A stretch of DNA of 48,085 nucleotides from JALCLA01 sp965653565 (lineage in GTDB: Bacteria > Pseudomonadota > Gammaproteobacteria > Xanthomonadales > Xanthomonadaceae), in NCBI GenBank assembly GCA_965653565.1, contig CBFHAI010000032.1, positions 1 to 48,085 on the forward strand, in the 5' to 3' direction. The notes below the pieces were generated by a model. It made no database searches. It was not told where the DNA came from and worked only from the letters and a program-made list of their open reading frames with translations. Below, piece by piece: positions 8,699 through 16,758 of this stretch. Position 1 is the stretch's first letter, and every line of letters starts with the position of its first letter. The position numbers were made by a program, and so were the translations under genes.

Positions 8699-11545
8699 AT
8701 GTCCATCAAGCCCGCACTGGCGATCGCGCTGGCGTTTGCGTGCAGCGCAGCCGACGCCGCGCCGCTGGATTTTTCCGATTCCACCATGCTCGCCGCGGAA
8801 GAAGGCGCGGTCGACGATGCCGTACTGGCCGACTTCGACGGCGATGGCGACAACGACATCGCGTGGGCCAGCAGCGGCAACGGACGCGTGTCGTTTCTGG
8901 CCAACACCGGTGGCGCAGGAGTGCGTGCGACGCTGTTGCAGATCGCCTCCGTCAAGCATGTCGCCACCGCCGATGTCGATCTCGACGGCCGCGCCGATCT
9001 GGTCACCGCCACGACCGCCGGCTCGCTGGTTTTCCATCGCAACACCGGTGTCGTTACCGGTGGCGTGCCGCAATTCGAATCGCATCCGGCGTTTGCCACC
9101 GGCGCCACATTGATCGCAAAAATGGCGCTCGCCGACATGAATCGCGATGGCCGCGCCGATCTGGTAGTGGGGCGCATCGTATCGCCGTTGCTGCAGGTGC
9201 ATTTCTTCACGCCAGGCAGCGCCGACCGGTTTTCTGCGGCGACGACGGTGCCCGCACCCGACAACGCGATCCGCATCCACGACCTGGCGCTTGCCGATTT
9301 CGACAACGACGGCCAGCGCGACATCGTCGGCACGGCCTCGTTCGAAAGCCCGTCGGCACAAACCGGCGGCCAGGTGTTCCTGGTGCCGCGCAACACCGGC
9401 GGCGGCTTCGCTGCGGCGCTCACCATCGATTCCGATACCGAATCGCCCTTCCTGCATCCGGGTTTTGGTTTCGGTGCCATCGTGGCCTGGCATTTCGACG
9501 TGCAGAACGGCCCCGATGTGGCCTACGCGATCAACGATGGTGCCGAGAGCCGGCTCGTCGTGCTGCGCAACGATGGCTCGCGCATCGTGGCGCCACCGAT
9601 CGTCGTCGACCAGAGTTCGTCGCCTTACCGCGCACTGGCTGCGCGCGATCTCGACCGCGATGGCGACGAGGATCTGGTGTTCGTCAGCGGCGCCGGCGAA
9701 ACCGGTTGGCTGGAAAACAATTTCCCCACTGGAGCACCGCCGACGCGCCATCTGCTCGACGCTCCGCAACCGGGACGCGCGATCGCGTTGTTCACCGATG
9801 ACGCCGATCTCGATGGCGATGTCGATCTGCGCTTCATGCAGGACGCGGGCGGCTTGTTCGGCCATCGCAACGTGACACTGCACGGCAATCCCTTCATTGC
9901 CGGCAACGAGCGTTTCATCTCGATACCCGCGCCGACCGGGCCGTTCGAAGTGGTGACGCGCCGGCTCGGTCGCGGGCCGCGCCGCGAGGCGGTGCTGACC
10001 GAATTCAACGCCGGCACGGTGCGCACGCTTACCTCGACCCGTTTGGGCTTCAGCAAGCTCAATACGGGCCTCGGCAACCCGCCGGTGATGAGCGATGTCG
10101 GCGCCGCGCGCGAACTGTCGGTCGGCGATTTCGATCACGACGGCGACGACGATTTCCTGCTCGCGACCGGCGAATCCGGCAGTGCGCCGCCGACGAACCA
10201 GAACCGGCTGCATATTTCGTCCAACGGCTCGCCACCGCTCAATGCAACGCTCGCCTGCACCGGCAACGACATCCGCGGCCTGGCGGCCGGCGATCTGCGC
10301 GAACCGGGGTTCGCCGCGGTGTACGCCGCCGAAGATGCGGACAAAGTCGCCGTGTTCAGTACCTGCGCGCAGGAAACGCTGATTTCGACGGTCGCCAACG
10401 GCGTTCCGAACGGCCCCAATTCGGCCAAGCTCGGCGACCTCGACCAGGATGGCGATCTCGATCTCGTGATCGCCGCGCGCCAGCCGAGCACCGCCGAACT
10501 CGCCGGCGATCTGCTCGGCTGGTATCCGAACCTGGGCGCCGCCATTTTCGGGCCGCTGGTTCGCATCGCGACCATCGTCGGTGCGCGCGACGCGACGCTG
10601 GCCGATGTCGATCGCGACGGCAAACTCGACGTCATCGCAGGTTCCACCGACGCCGGCATCCAACTGTTCCGCAACCTCGGCGGTGGCGTGTTCGCGACGC
10701 CGGTTGTAGCGGCCAACGTCGTCGGGCCGAACCGTGTCGAAGCGGCCGATCTGGATCACGACGGCGACATCGACCTGGTGGTGCCGTCGGCCTCGGAAAC
10801 CGGCCGCGGCCCAACCGCCACGCAATGTGGATTGAGCGTGCTGCTGGCGGATGGCGACGGCGGCTTCGCATCGCCGATCTGTGTCGACGACCCGGTCGTC
10901 GGCAATATTCCGTGGACGCGCGCGGCGATCGACGATATCGACGGCAACGGCGTGCCCGACATCGTCGCCACCGCCTTCGGCGATGGCATCGTGATGCTGT
11001 TTTCGCCCAATGCACCGGAACATTTCACCGTCGTCGACGGCGCCGAGGCGGCGGCCAGCGTCGTGAGTGCGGGCGTCGAACAATGCGTCAGCCACGCCGA
11101 CCTGTTCCATCTGGGCCGCGCCGGCGATTCCGATCTGCAATTGGCGCAGGTGACGGCGAACGCGCTCGGCACCCAGGGCATCGGCTTCGTCGACGCACTG
11201 GTGCTGCGCGCCGACGATGGCGATCTGGTCGCGGAGACGAACGCCGACGCAGTCATCGCGGTCGCCCAGGACACCACCTTCGTCGACGGCAACATCACCT
11301 GGACCTTCACGCCGACGCATCGCCAGCCGGTGGGCGACGAGTTCCGCCGCTACTGGCTATGCGTGCGGCCGCCGCCCGTGCTGCTTGTCAACAACCAGGT
11401 ATTGCAGCTGTCGGGTCTGCAATTCCCCGCGGTGCGCAACGCCGACACCGGCACCGCCGCGAGTGGCCGCGTGCGCGATGGCGACGTTCGCGTGTCGGTG
11501 CGTAGCGCGCCGATTTTTCGCGATGGGTTCGAAGCGTTCAACTGA
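8699..11545 (+). CDS. large secreted FG-GAP/VCBS repeat protein with 'DGFE' tail
   Basis: 948 residues. Signal peptide MSIKPALAIALAFACSAADA, then at least eleven FG-GAP/VCBS-like repeats, each with a calcium-loop core such as 'ADFDGDGDNDIAW', 'ADVDLDGRADLVT', 'GDLDQDGDLDLVIA' and 'ADLDHDGDIDLVVP'. This implies an integrin-alpha-like beta-propeller binding Ca2+, probably outside the cell. A different all-beta segment follows (residues about 780-930), and the last residues are 'APIFRDGFEAFN', a tail related to those of the two RCC1 proteins. The frame is open for 89 codons upstream, but the signal peptide and GGAAGG just before ATG 8699 fix the start. Function unknown; adhesion or surface display is likely for the family. 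Confidence 0.9.
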   Translation: MSIKPALAIALAFACSAADAAPLDFSDSTMLAAEEGAVDDAVLADFDGDGDNDIAWASSGNGRVSFLANTGGAGVRATLLQIASVKHVATADVDLDGRADLVTATTAGSLVFHRNTGVVTGGVPQFESHPAFATGATLIAKMALADMNRDGRADLVVGRIVSPLLQVHFFTPGSADRFSAATTVPAPDNAIRIHDLALADFDNDGQRDIVGTASFESPSAQTGGQVFLVPRNTGGGFAAALTIDSDTESPFLHPGFGFGAIVAWHFDVQNGPDVAYAINDGAESRLVVLRNDGSRIVAPPIVVDQSSSPYRALAARDLDRDGDEDLVFVSGAGETGWLENNFPTGAPPTRHLLDAPQPGRAIALFTDDADLDGDVDLRFMQDAGGLFGHRNVTLHGNPFIAGNERFISIPAPTGPFEVVTRRLGRGPRREAVLTEFNAGTVRTLTSTRLGFSKLNTGLGNPPVMSDVGAARELSVGDFDHDGDDDFLLATGESGSAPPTNQNRLHISSNGSPPLNATLACTGNDIRGLAAGDLREPGFAAVYAAEDADKVAVFSTCAQETLISTVANGVPNGPNSAKLGDLDQDGDLDLVIAARQPSTAELAGDLLGWYPNLGAAIFGPLVRIATIVGARDATLADVDRDGKLDVIAGSTDAGIQLFRNLGGGVFATPVVAANVVGPNRVEAADLDHDGDIDLVVPSASETGRGPTATQCGLSVLLADGDGGFASPICVDDPVVGNIPWTRAAIDDIDGNGVPDIVATAFGDGIVMLFSPNAPEHFTVVDGAEAAASVVSAGVEQCVSHADLFHLGRAGDSDLQLAQVTANALGTQGIGFVDALVLRADDGDLVAETNADAVIAVAQDTTFVDGNITWTFTPTHRQPVGDEFRRYWLCVRPPPVLLVNNQVLQLSGLQFPAVRNADTGTAASGRVRDGDVRVSVRSAPIFRDGFEAFN

Positions 11546-11614
11546 CATCGTCGTTCGATCGGCGGGGCCATTTCGCGTCGCCACGCGTTCAAAAAAGGAG
11601 GCTTGCGATCGCCG

Positions 11615-13831
11615 CTAATCCGCCGCCTGCCCGCGATCGGCATCAGGCTGATAGTCGGTGCGGCCAAGCTGGTAGTAGAAGAACGCGAGCATGTCCGCAT
11701 GTTCGGCATCGGCCTTCGGGCCGGCGGTCACGTGGCCGCCGTCGAAATCGACACGAAGAATCACGGGTGAACCGTCCGGGTTTGCCGCCTGCAAATGCGC
11801 AGCGAGCTTGCCCGGTTGCCACGGCGCGACGCGCGCGTCGTTGAACGCCGCGGTGAGCATCACGGCCGGATAGTCGACGCCGCGGCGAACGTGTTGCGTG
11901 GGGTCGATCGCGTGCAACGCCTTGAAGCCGGCGGGCGTGGCCGGATCGCCGAACTCGCTGGCGAGCAGGGGGCCGTCGGCGCCGTGCGCCAGACGCAAGG
12001 GATTGTTGTCGCCGACCCGGTTGAACACGACACGGAACAGATCGGGTCGCGCGATCATCGACATCGCCGCGACGATGCCGCCCGCGCTGGCACCTTCCAG
12101 CGCGAGCGCCGAGCGACGCGTATAGCCGCGCGAGATCAGCTGCTCGGCGCAGGCGATGAGGTCCTGGTAGCTGTTCGGCTTGCGCTCGAGTTTGCCCGCC
12201 AGCCGCCATTGCTCGCCGTACTCGCCGCCGCCGCGCACATGGCAGACGGCGTACACACCGCCGTCGTCGAGCAGCGGCATCAGGCGCGCCGCTCCCCACA
12301 CGCCGGCATAGCTGGGCGTGAGTGCGACGCCGTAGGCACCGTAGGCGGTGAGCCAGGCGGGTGCCGACCCGTTCAACGACACATCGCGCCGCCGCACGAT
12401 CGACAGCGGCACCTGCGCGCCGTCGAACGACGTCACTTTCAGTTCCTCCACCATCAACTTCGATGTGTCGTGACTGGAGGGCCTGAGCAGTGCGATGTCC
12501 TCGACCGCGCCGGCAGGCGGCACACGATACCAGCGCTCCGGCGTGATCCAGTTCTGCAGGCCGACGAGCGCACCCGCCTGCATCGGATCGGTCACCGGCC
12601 CGCGCACCGCACCCTCGAACGGCAGGTCCGATTCGGTGACCTGCTGCGTGCTCCAATCGACGCGACGCAGCTTGCCGAGGCCTGCGTCAAGGTCGGAGAC
12701 ATAGAGCGCATCGGCCGCTGCGGCGATGCCGGTGATAACGCGCGCCGAAGCCGGTACGACGACGCGCGCCTTCGCCAGATCAGGGTCGGTCGCGCGCGTG
12801 GCCACGACCTTGAATCGCGGCGCGTCGCGGCTGCCGAGCAAGTAGATCCAATCGCCGTACGCAACCGCTGCCGTCACCCCATCCGCCGCGGTGGCGACGC
12901 GTTTCCACGCGATGCCGGATTCCGAAACCTCGGCCTGTTTGGCGACATAAACACTGAGCGCGGGATCGGCGCCGTGGGCGATCAGCGCGATCACATGGTC
13001 GGAGGCGGGCGTCGCGACGAGGTAGGGCGAATCGGTGGGCTGCAGTTCTGGCGCCGACTTGCTCGCCGCACCGAGGATGGCGCGATCGGATGCGTGATTT
13101 TCACCCACCACGTGCAGATACACGCTGCTGCTCAGATAGCGGTTCGACACCGGCTCGCCCGCGACGGGTTCGCGCAGCCGGTTGTAGTAGAACGCCTTGC
13201 CATCGCTGGTCCATGAAGGGTCGGCGTAATCGGCGCGATCGATCGCCTCGCCCGATTTTTTCGCCGTGGCCACATCGACGACGTGCAGCGTGCTGCGCTC
13301 CGAACCATGCATGGAAACGCCGTACGCCAACTTCGAGCCATCGGGCGAGGGCGCGAAGTAATCGATCGATGCGCCTTGCGCCGCGAGACCGTCGGTCGGG
13401 GCGACCAGCAATCTTTCTGCGCCGCCGTCCTCGCGCACGTAGAGCTTGGGCGACGCATCGTGGCTGGTGCGCTTGAGATAGAAGATGCGACCGCCGGCCG
13501 TGGTCACGCCGCGCACGGTTTCGCCGCCGACGGATTGCGATGCCAACCGTCGAAGAATTGCGTCGCGGCCGGGAATCGAAGCGAGCATCGCGCGTGCGTA
13601 GGCGTCCTGGTCCTTCAGCCAGCCTTCGAATCGCGCGTCGCGCGTTTCCATCCAGCGATACGGATCCTCGACGCGCACGCCGAAGTAGTCGTCGATGATG
13701 GGCTCCGCGGGCGTGGAGGGCCGCTCGATCTTCGCCGCACTGACGCCGGCGCTGGAAACCAGGGCGCATACGAACCCGACCGCGATCCGATGGGTCGCAG
13801 ATCGCCAGCGACTTAGCCATGTCCTTTCCAA
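11615..13831 (-). CDS. exported prolyl oligopeptidase-family (S9) serine peptidase
   Basis: 738-residue precursor with an N-terminal hydrophobic export signal (IAVGFVCALVSSAGVSA) and the S9 hallmark 'DDYFGVRVEDPYRWME' just after it. A propeller-like middle region precedes the alpha/beta-hydrolase domain: 'GGVYAVCHVRGGGEYGEQW', nucleophile Ser582 in 'GASAGG', Asp665 in 'FNDARV' and His700 in 'DGGHV'. It cleaves proline-containing oligopeptides, here probably in the periplasm. The only in-frame start that keeps the signal is TTG at 13831, with GAGGAG seven bases upstream; the nearby ATG is out of frame. It is divergent from a MarR-type gene across only 75 bases holding two operator-like palindromes, so MarR control is likely. 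Confidence 0.9.
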   Translation of the reverse strand: MERTWLSRWRSATHRIAVGFVCALVSSAGVSAAKIERPSTPAEPIIDDYFGVRVEDPYRWMETRDARFEGWLKDQDAYARAMLASIPGRDAILRRLASQSVGGETVRGVTTAGGRIFYLKRTSHDASPKLYVREDGGAERLLVAPTDGLAAQGASIDYFAPSPDGSKLAYGVSMHGSERSTLHVVDVATAKKSGEAIDRADYADPSWTSDGKAFYYNRLREPVAGEPVSNRYLSSSVYLHVVGENHASDRAILGAASKSAPELQPTDSPYLVATPASDHVIALIAHGADPALSVYVAKQAEVSESGIAWKRVATAADGVTAAVAYGDWIYLLGSRDAPRFKVVATRATDPDLAKARVVVPASARVITGIAAAADALYVSDLDAGLGKLRRVDWSTQQVTESDLPFEGAVRGPVTDPMQAGALVGLQNWITPERWYRVPPAGAVEDIALLRPSSHDTSKLMVEELKVTSFDGAQVPLSIVRRRDVSLNGSAPAWLTAYGAYGVALTPSYAGVWGAARLMPLLDDGGVYAVCHVRGGGEYGEQWRLAGKLERKPNSYQDLIACAEQLISRGYTRRSALALEGASAGGIVAAMSMIARPDLFRVVFNRVGDNNPLRLAHGADGPLLASEFGDPATPAGFKALHAIDPTQHVRRGVDYPAVMLTAAFNDARVAPWQPGKLAAHLQAANPDGSPVILRVDFDGGHVTAGPKADAEHADMLAFFYYQLGRTDYQPDADRGQAAD

Positions 13832-13854
13832 GTCGCCGCTCCTCGCCGATAATA

Positions 13855-13873
13855 GTAGGTGCCTACGGAGTTG
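13855..13873. promoter_or_regulatory. operator-like repeat 1 of the MarR/peptidase intergenic region
   Basis: Sequence GTAGGTGCCTACGGAGTTG. The inner GTAGG-TG-CCTAC is a perfect inverted repeat. The whole 19-mer recurs 29 bases further on with two differences. Confidence 0.65.
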
Positions 13874-13883
13874 CTGAATATAG

Positions 13884-13902
13884 GTAGGCCCCTACGGAGT
13901 TG
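13884..13902. promoter_or_regulatory. operator-like repeat 2, overlapping the MarR ribosome-binding site
   Basis: Sequence GTAGGCCCCTACGGAGTTG with inner palindrome GTAGG-CC-CCTAC. Its GGAG (13896-13899) is also the likely ribosome-binding site of the MarR gene at 13907, so binding here would autorepress. Confidence 0.65.
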
Positions 13903-13906
13903 TCAA

Positions 13907-14542
13907 ATGACCCGCGCCCGCGCCCCGAGTTCGACCAAGTCCGCGTCCCCCGAGCCCGCCTCGAAGCCGGCGTCTCCAAGGCCAGATGCCCTCGATCGCT
14001 ACACCGATCGCGCCGCCGGCATGGCGATCGGTGCGCGGCTGCGGCGCCTCTCCGAACGCATCGATCACGAAGCGACCCACATCTATTCGGCGCTGGGCGA
14101 ACGCTTCGAACAGCGCTGGTTCGGTGTCGTCAATCTGCTCGACCTGCACGGACCGCTGTCGGTCGGCGACCTGGCGCAGGCGCTGGGCATCAGCCATGCG
14201 TCGGTGAGCCAGACGCGCGATTCGTTGCAGAACGCGAAACTCATCACTGCGCGATCGGATGCCGCCGATGCCAGGCGCCGTACGCTCGAACTGACTGCGC
14301 CGGGCCGCGCCATGGCCAAGCGCCTGCGCGCGATGTGGAACGCGCTGTCGCAGGCGGCCGCCAGACTCGATGAGGAAGCCGGCGGAATCGTCGCTGCCCT
14401 CGAACGACTCGAACGCGCGCTCGACGAGCGGCCGCTGGCCGACCGCGTCGCCGCGCTGCTGCCGCCGTCCAGCGCGCTCGCCCGTAGCGTCAATCGACCG
14501 ACGCCGGCGACAGCAGCCATTCGAATCCGTCGCGCGCGCTGA
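13907..14542 (+). CDS. MarR-family transcriptional regulator
   Basis: 211 residues with a Ser/Pro/Ala-rich, probably disordered N-terminus (about 35 residues). A winged-helix core follows: 'WFGVVNLLDLHGPLSVGDLAQALGISHASVSQTRDSLQNAKLI', a recognisable helix-turn-helix with 'LGISHASVSQTRDSL' as recognition helix, then wing 'RSDAADARRRTLELTAPGRAM', the usual MarR sequence. The C-terminal helices would form the dimer interface. The start is ATG 13907 (GGAG seven bases upstream); a longer GTG start at 13859 would run through both operators. It probably represses itself and the divergent peptidase through the two 19-bp sites. The ligand is unknown. Confidence 0.85.
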   Translation: MTRARAPSSTKSASPEPASKPASPRPDALDRYTDRAAGMAIGARLRRLSERIDHEATHIYSALGERFEQRWFGVVNLLDLHGPLSVGDLAQALGISHASVSQTRDSLQNAKLITARSDAADARRRTLELTAPGRAMAKRLRAMWNALSQAAARLDEEAGGIVAALERLERALDERPLADRVAALLPPSSALARSVNRPTPATAAIRIRRAR

Positions 14543-14579
14543 GCTTTCGACGCACGCACACGGCAAGCCGCGCCGACCA

Positions 14580-14607
14580 GCGCAGCGGGCTTACGCCGCC
14601 GCTGCGC
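14580..14607. terminator. hairpin between convergent MarR and CPBP genes
   Basis: Perfect 9-bp inverted repeat GCGCAGCGG / CCGCTGCGC with a 10-base loop, between two convergent genes and overlapping the end of the minus-strand one. No T-run follows on either side, so it is at best a weak or Rho-assisted terminator. Confidence 0.35.
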
Positions 14608-15397
14608 CGTTAAACCACCGTCGCCCCGTCAGTTTCAATCCCCCGTTCCGGCGCGCGATCGCAACCGTCGCGATCACCGACAGCGCGATGCAAACCAGCC
14701 GCAGGAGCACCGTCGACATCGGTCCGAGCGCGTTGTCGGCGATCTCGAACGATTCGAAGGCCGCGTTCATGCTCACGTGGAAAGCGATCGGAACCCAGAC
14801 GTTCCAGCGCCACTCGACCAGCAGCCACGACCACCACAATCCGCCGATGCCGGTGAGCGCGACGATGCCGAACGCTTCGATGGCCGCGCTGCCCTGGTAG
14901 AAGTGCTCGAGCCCGAAAACGAAAGACGACAGCAGCGCCGCCGGCAGGAAACCCCAGCCTGCGAAGCGGTAGAGGAACCCGAAGAGAAAGGCGCGGAACA
15001 GGATTTCCTCCGCGGCGCCGGGCAGGATCGCACCGCGCATGATCGAAATCGCCAGGCCATCGGGCGGCACGATCGGAGCGCTAGCCGCATAGCCGATCCA
15101 GATGACGGCCGTGCACGCCGCCGCCAGCGCCAGCGCCGGCCATGGCGACGCGGTGAGGCCGAGCGCCGCGAACATCCGGCGGCGGCCGAACAGCAGGGCC
15201 GCCACGGCCAGCGGCCCTGCGAGGTACAGGCCGTATCCGAGGATCGCGAGCGCGAACATCCGGGGCCATCCGGAAAGCTCCGACGCCCAGGCGCGGAACG
15301 CGGTCAGCCCGATGGCGTTGACGATGAGAAAAGTGCCGAGCACCAGCAGCACGATGGCCCAGCGCGGGAAACGTGTGGAAAACGGTTCGATGTCCAT
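14591..15397 (-). CDS. CPBP-family intramembrane metalloprotease
   Basis: 268 residues, mostly membrane helices. The three conserved CPBP/Abi motifs are present: 'EEILFR' at residues 130-135, 'FVFGLEH' with His165, and 'HVSMN' at 207-211. These glutamates and histidines form the intramembrane metal site of the Rce1-like family. In bacteria such proteins serve in peptide maturation, self-immunity or signalling; nothing beside it identifies the substrate. The start is taken as ATG 15397 (a TTG seven codons upstream abuts GGAGG too closely to be useful). It follows the AraC-type regulator gene on the same strand by 90 bases, possibly co-transcribed. Confidence 0.85.
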   Translation of the reverse strand: MDIEPFSTRFPRWAIVLLVLGTFLIVNAIGLTAFRAWASELSGWPRMFALAILGYGLYLAGPLAVAALLFGRRRMFAALGLTASPWPALALAAACTAVIWIGYAASAPIVPPDGLAISIMRGAILPGAAEEILFRAFLFGFLYRFAGWGFLPAALLSSFVFGLEHFYQGSAAIEAFGIVALTGIGGLWWSWLLVEWRWNVWVPIAFHVSMNAAFESFEIADNALGPMSTVLLRLVCIALSVIATVAIARRNGGLKLTGRRWFNGAAAA

Positions 15398-15487
15398 GGC
15401 GAATTTATCGCCCGCCAACCTCCGCGGCGGCTTCTCGAAACCCGTGCGCAGGTCCTCGAAAGCCGGTTTCGAGGACTCGAACGCCGC

Positions 15488-16513
15488 TCAACTGTCGCGA
15501 AATTCGCTCGGCGTCTTCTGCACCGCCTGCCGGAACACCCGGTTGAACGATGCCAGCGACGAGAACCCCGACTCGAGCGCGATGGTGAGGATCTTGTCGC
15601 GCGACGAGGCCGGATCGCGCAGCCGCCGCTTGGCTTCCTCGATGCGGTAGCCGTTGAGATAGTTGCGGAAGTGGCCGTGTCCGAGCCGATGATTGATGAC
15701 GCGCCGCAGGGTCGCTTCGGGCAGGCCGACGCGCGCCGCGAACTGCGCCACCGTGAGCTCCGGATCGAGCCAGGGCCGCGCGTCGCGCATGACGGCTTCG
15801 AGGCGGGCGAGGGTGGCGGCATCGGAATCCGATTCCGGTTTCTTCGCGTCGGCGCGAGCGGCCGGCGTTTCCGCGGCCACCCACGGCTCGGCCCGCAGCA
15901 ACCACAGCGCCAATGCCGCCGCCAGTGCAACGATGATCGCGTTCTGCAGCAGCAGGAACGACGCCGGCCGCCAGCCATAACCCTGCACCACGTCTACGCC
16001 GATATCCATCGCCAGCAAACCGAGCAAGGCCAGCGCAAACACCGGCCGTGCGCGTCGCCGGCCCTCGATCAGATCGTCGCGCAGATCCTGCATCGCGCGC
16101 CAGCCGGCGTGCAGCAACAAGCCGGTGCCCAGCACGATCTGCACCGCCGAAATCTCTACGCCGGCCGGCAGGCGTACGAGGTATTCCTTGTCGAGCACGA
16201 CCAGCATGAACCACACCAGGCCCACCGCCCACGCCCACCGCGGCGCACGCAACCGGCCGTCGAACAGTGCGAGACAGAATAGCCACAGGAACAACGCCGC
16301 CATCCGACTGCAGAACGAGGCGACCGACCACCACGGCTCCGGCAACTCGGCCGCATCGAAGGCCGTGTTGACGCCGAGAAAGCCGGCCACGCCGAGCGCG
16401 AACGGCGCGAACCAGCGCGCCAGCGGCGAATGCGGCGCAGACAGCGCCAATACCGCCGCGGTGAGCAGAAGCAGGCAGGCGCCGGCGGCGCGGAGTGCGA
16501 TATCGATCGGCAT
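15488..16513 (-). CDS. membrane-anchored AraC-family regulator
   Basis: 341 residues. The first about 205 contain six to seven hydrophobic segments; a charged linker (about 210-230) leads to a C-terminal AraC/XylS DNA-binding domain. The latter shows two helix-turn-helix units, 'LTVAQFAARVGLPEATLRRVINHRLG' and 'KILTIALESGFSSLASFNRVFRQAVQKTPSEFR'. The architecture is a one-component sensor: membrane part perceives, AraC part binds DNA. It is divergent from the orphan permease gene (245 bases between starts), which makes that gene a candidate target. The CPBP protease gene lies downstream on the same strand. Confidence 0.87.
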   Translation of the reverse strand: MPIDIALRAAGACLLLLTAAVLALSAPHSPLARWFAPFALGVAGFLGVNTAFDAAELPEPWWSVASFCSRMAALFLWLFCLALFDGRLRAPRWAWAVGLVWFMLVVLDKEYLVRLPAGVEISAVQIVLGTGLLLHAGWRAMQDLRDDLIEGRRRARPVFALALLGLLAMDIGVDVVQGYGWRPASFLLLQNAIIVALAAALALWLLRAEPWVAAETPAARADAKKPESDSDAATLARLEAVMRDARPWLDPELTVAQFAARVGLPEATLRRVINHRLGHGHFRNYLNGYRIEEAKRRLRDPASSRDKILTIALESGFSSLASFNRVFRQAVQKTPSEFRDS

Positions 16514-16758
16514 AGGCGCGCTAGATTACCGGGCAGCGGCGCATGGTTCACCGATCATCATGGGCCGCTCGAAACTGCGGCTGCTCACGTGCAGATGTCG
16601 CGCACTGCAGACGCCGACGAAGGCCCAATTTTGCGAAGCTTTCGGCCTTTCAGGCGGCTGCACGGCCACACCGTCTCCAGCAAGTCAGAATGACGGCTCC
16701 TGGCGATCAGATCGCTGACCCAAGAATCCTCGAACCAATCGATGGAGGCAGCAGCCGG

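Noticed and set aside
14777..16282. 501-residue plus-strand ORF across the CPBP and AraC genes
   Set aside because: Spans two real genes on the opposite strand and shows no recognisable domain.
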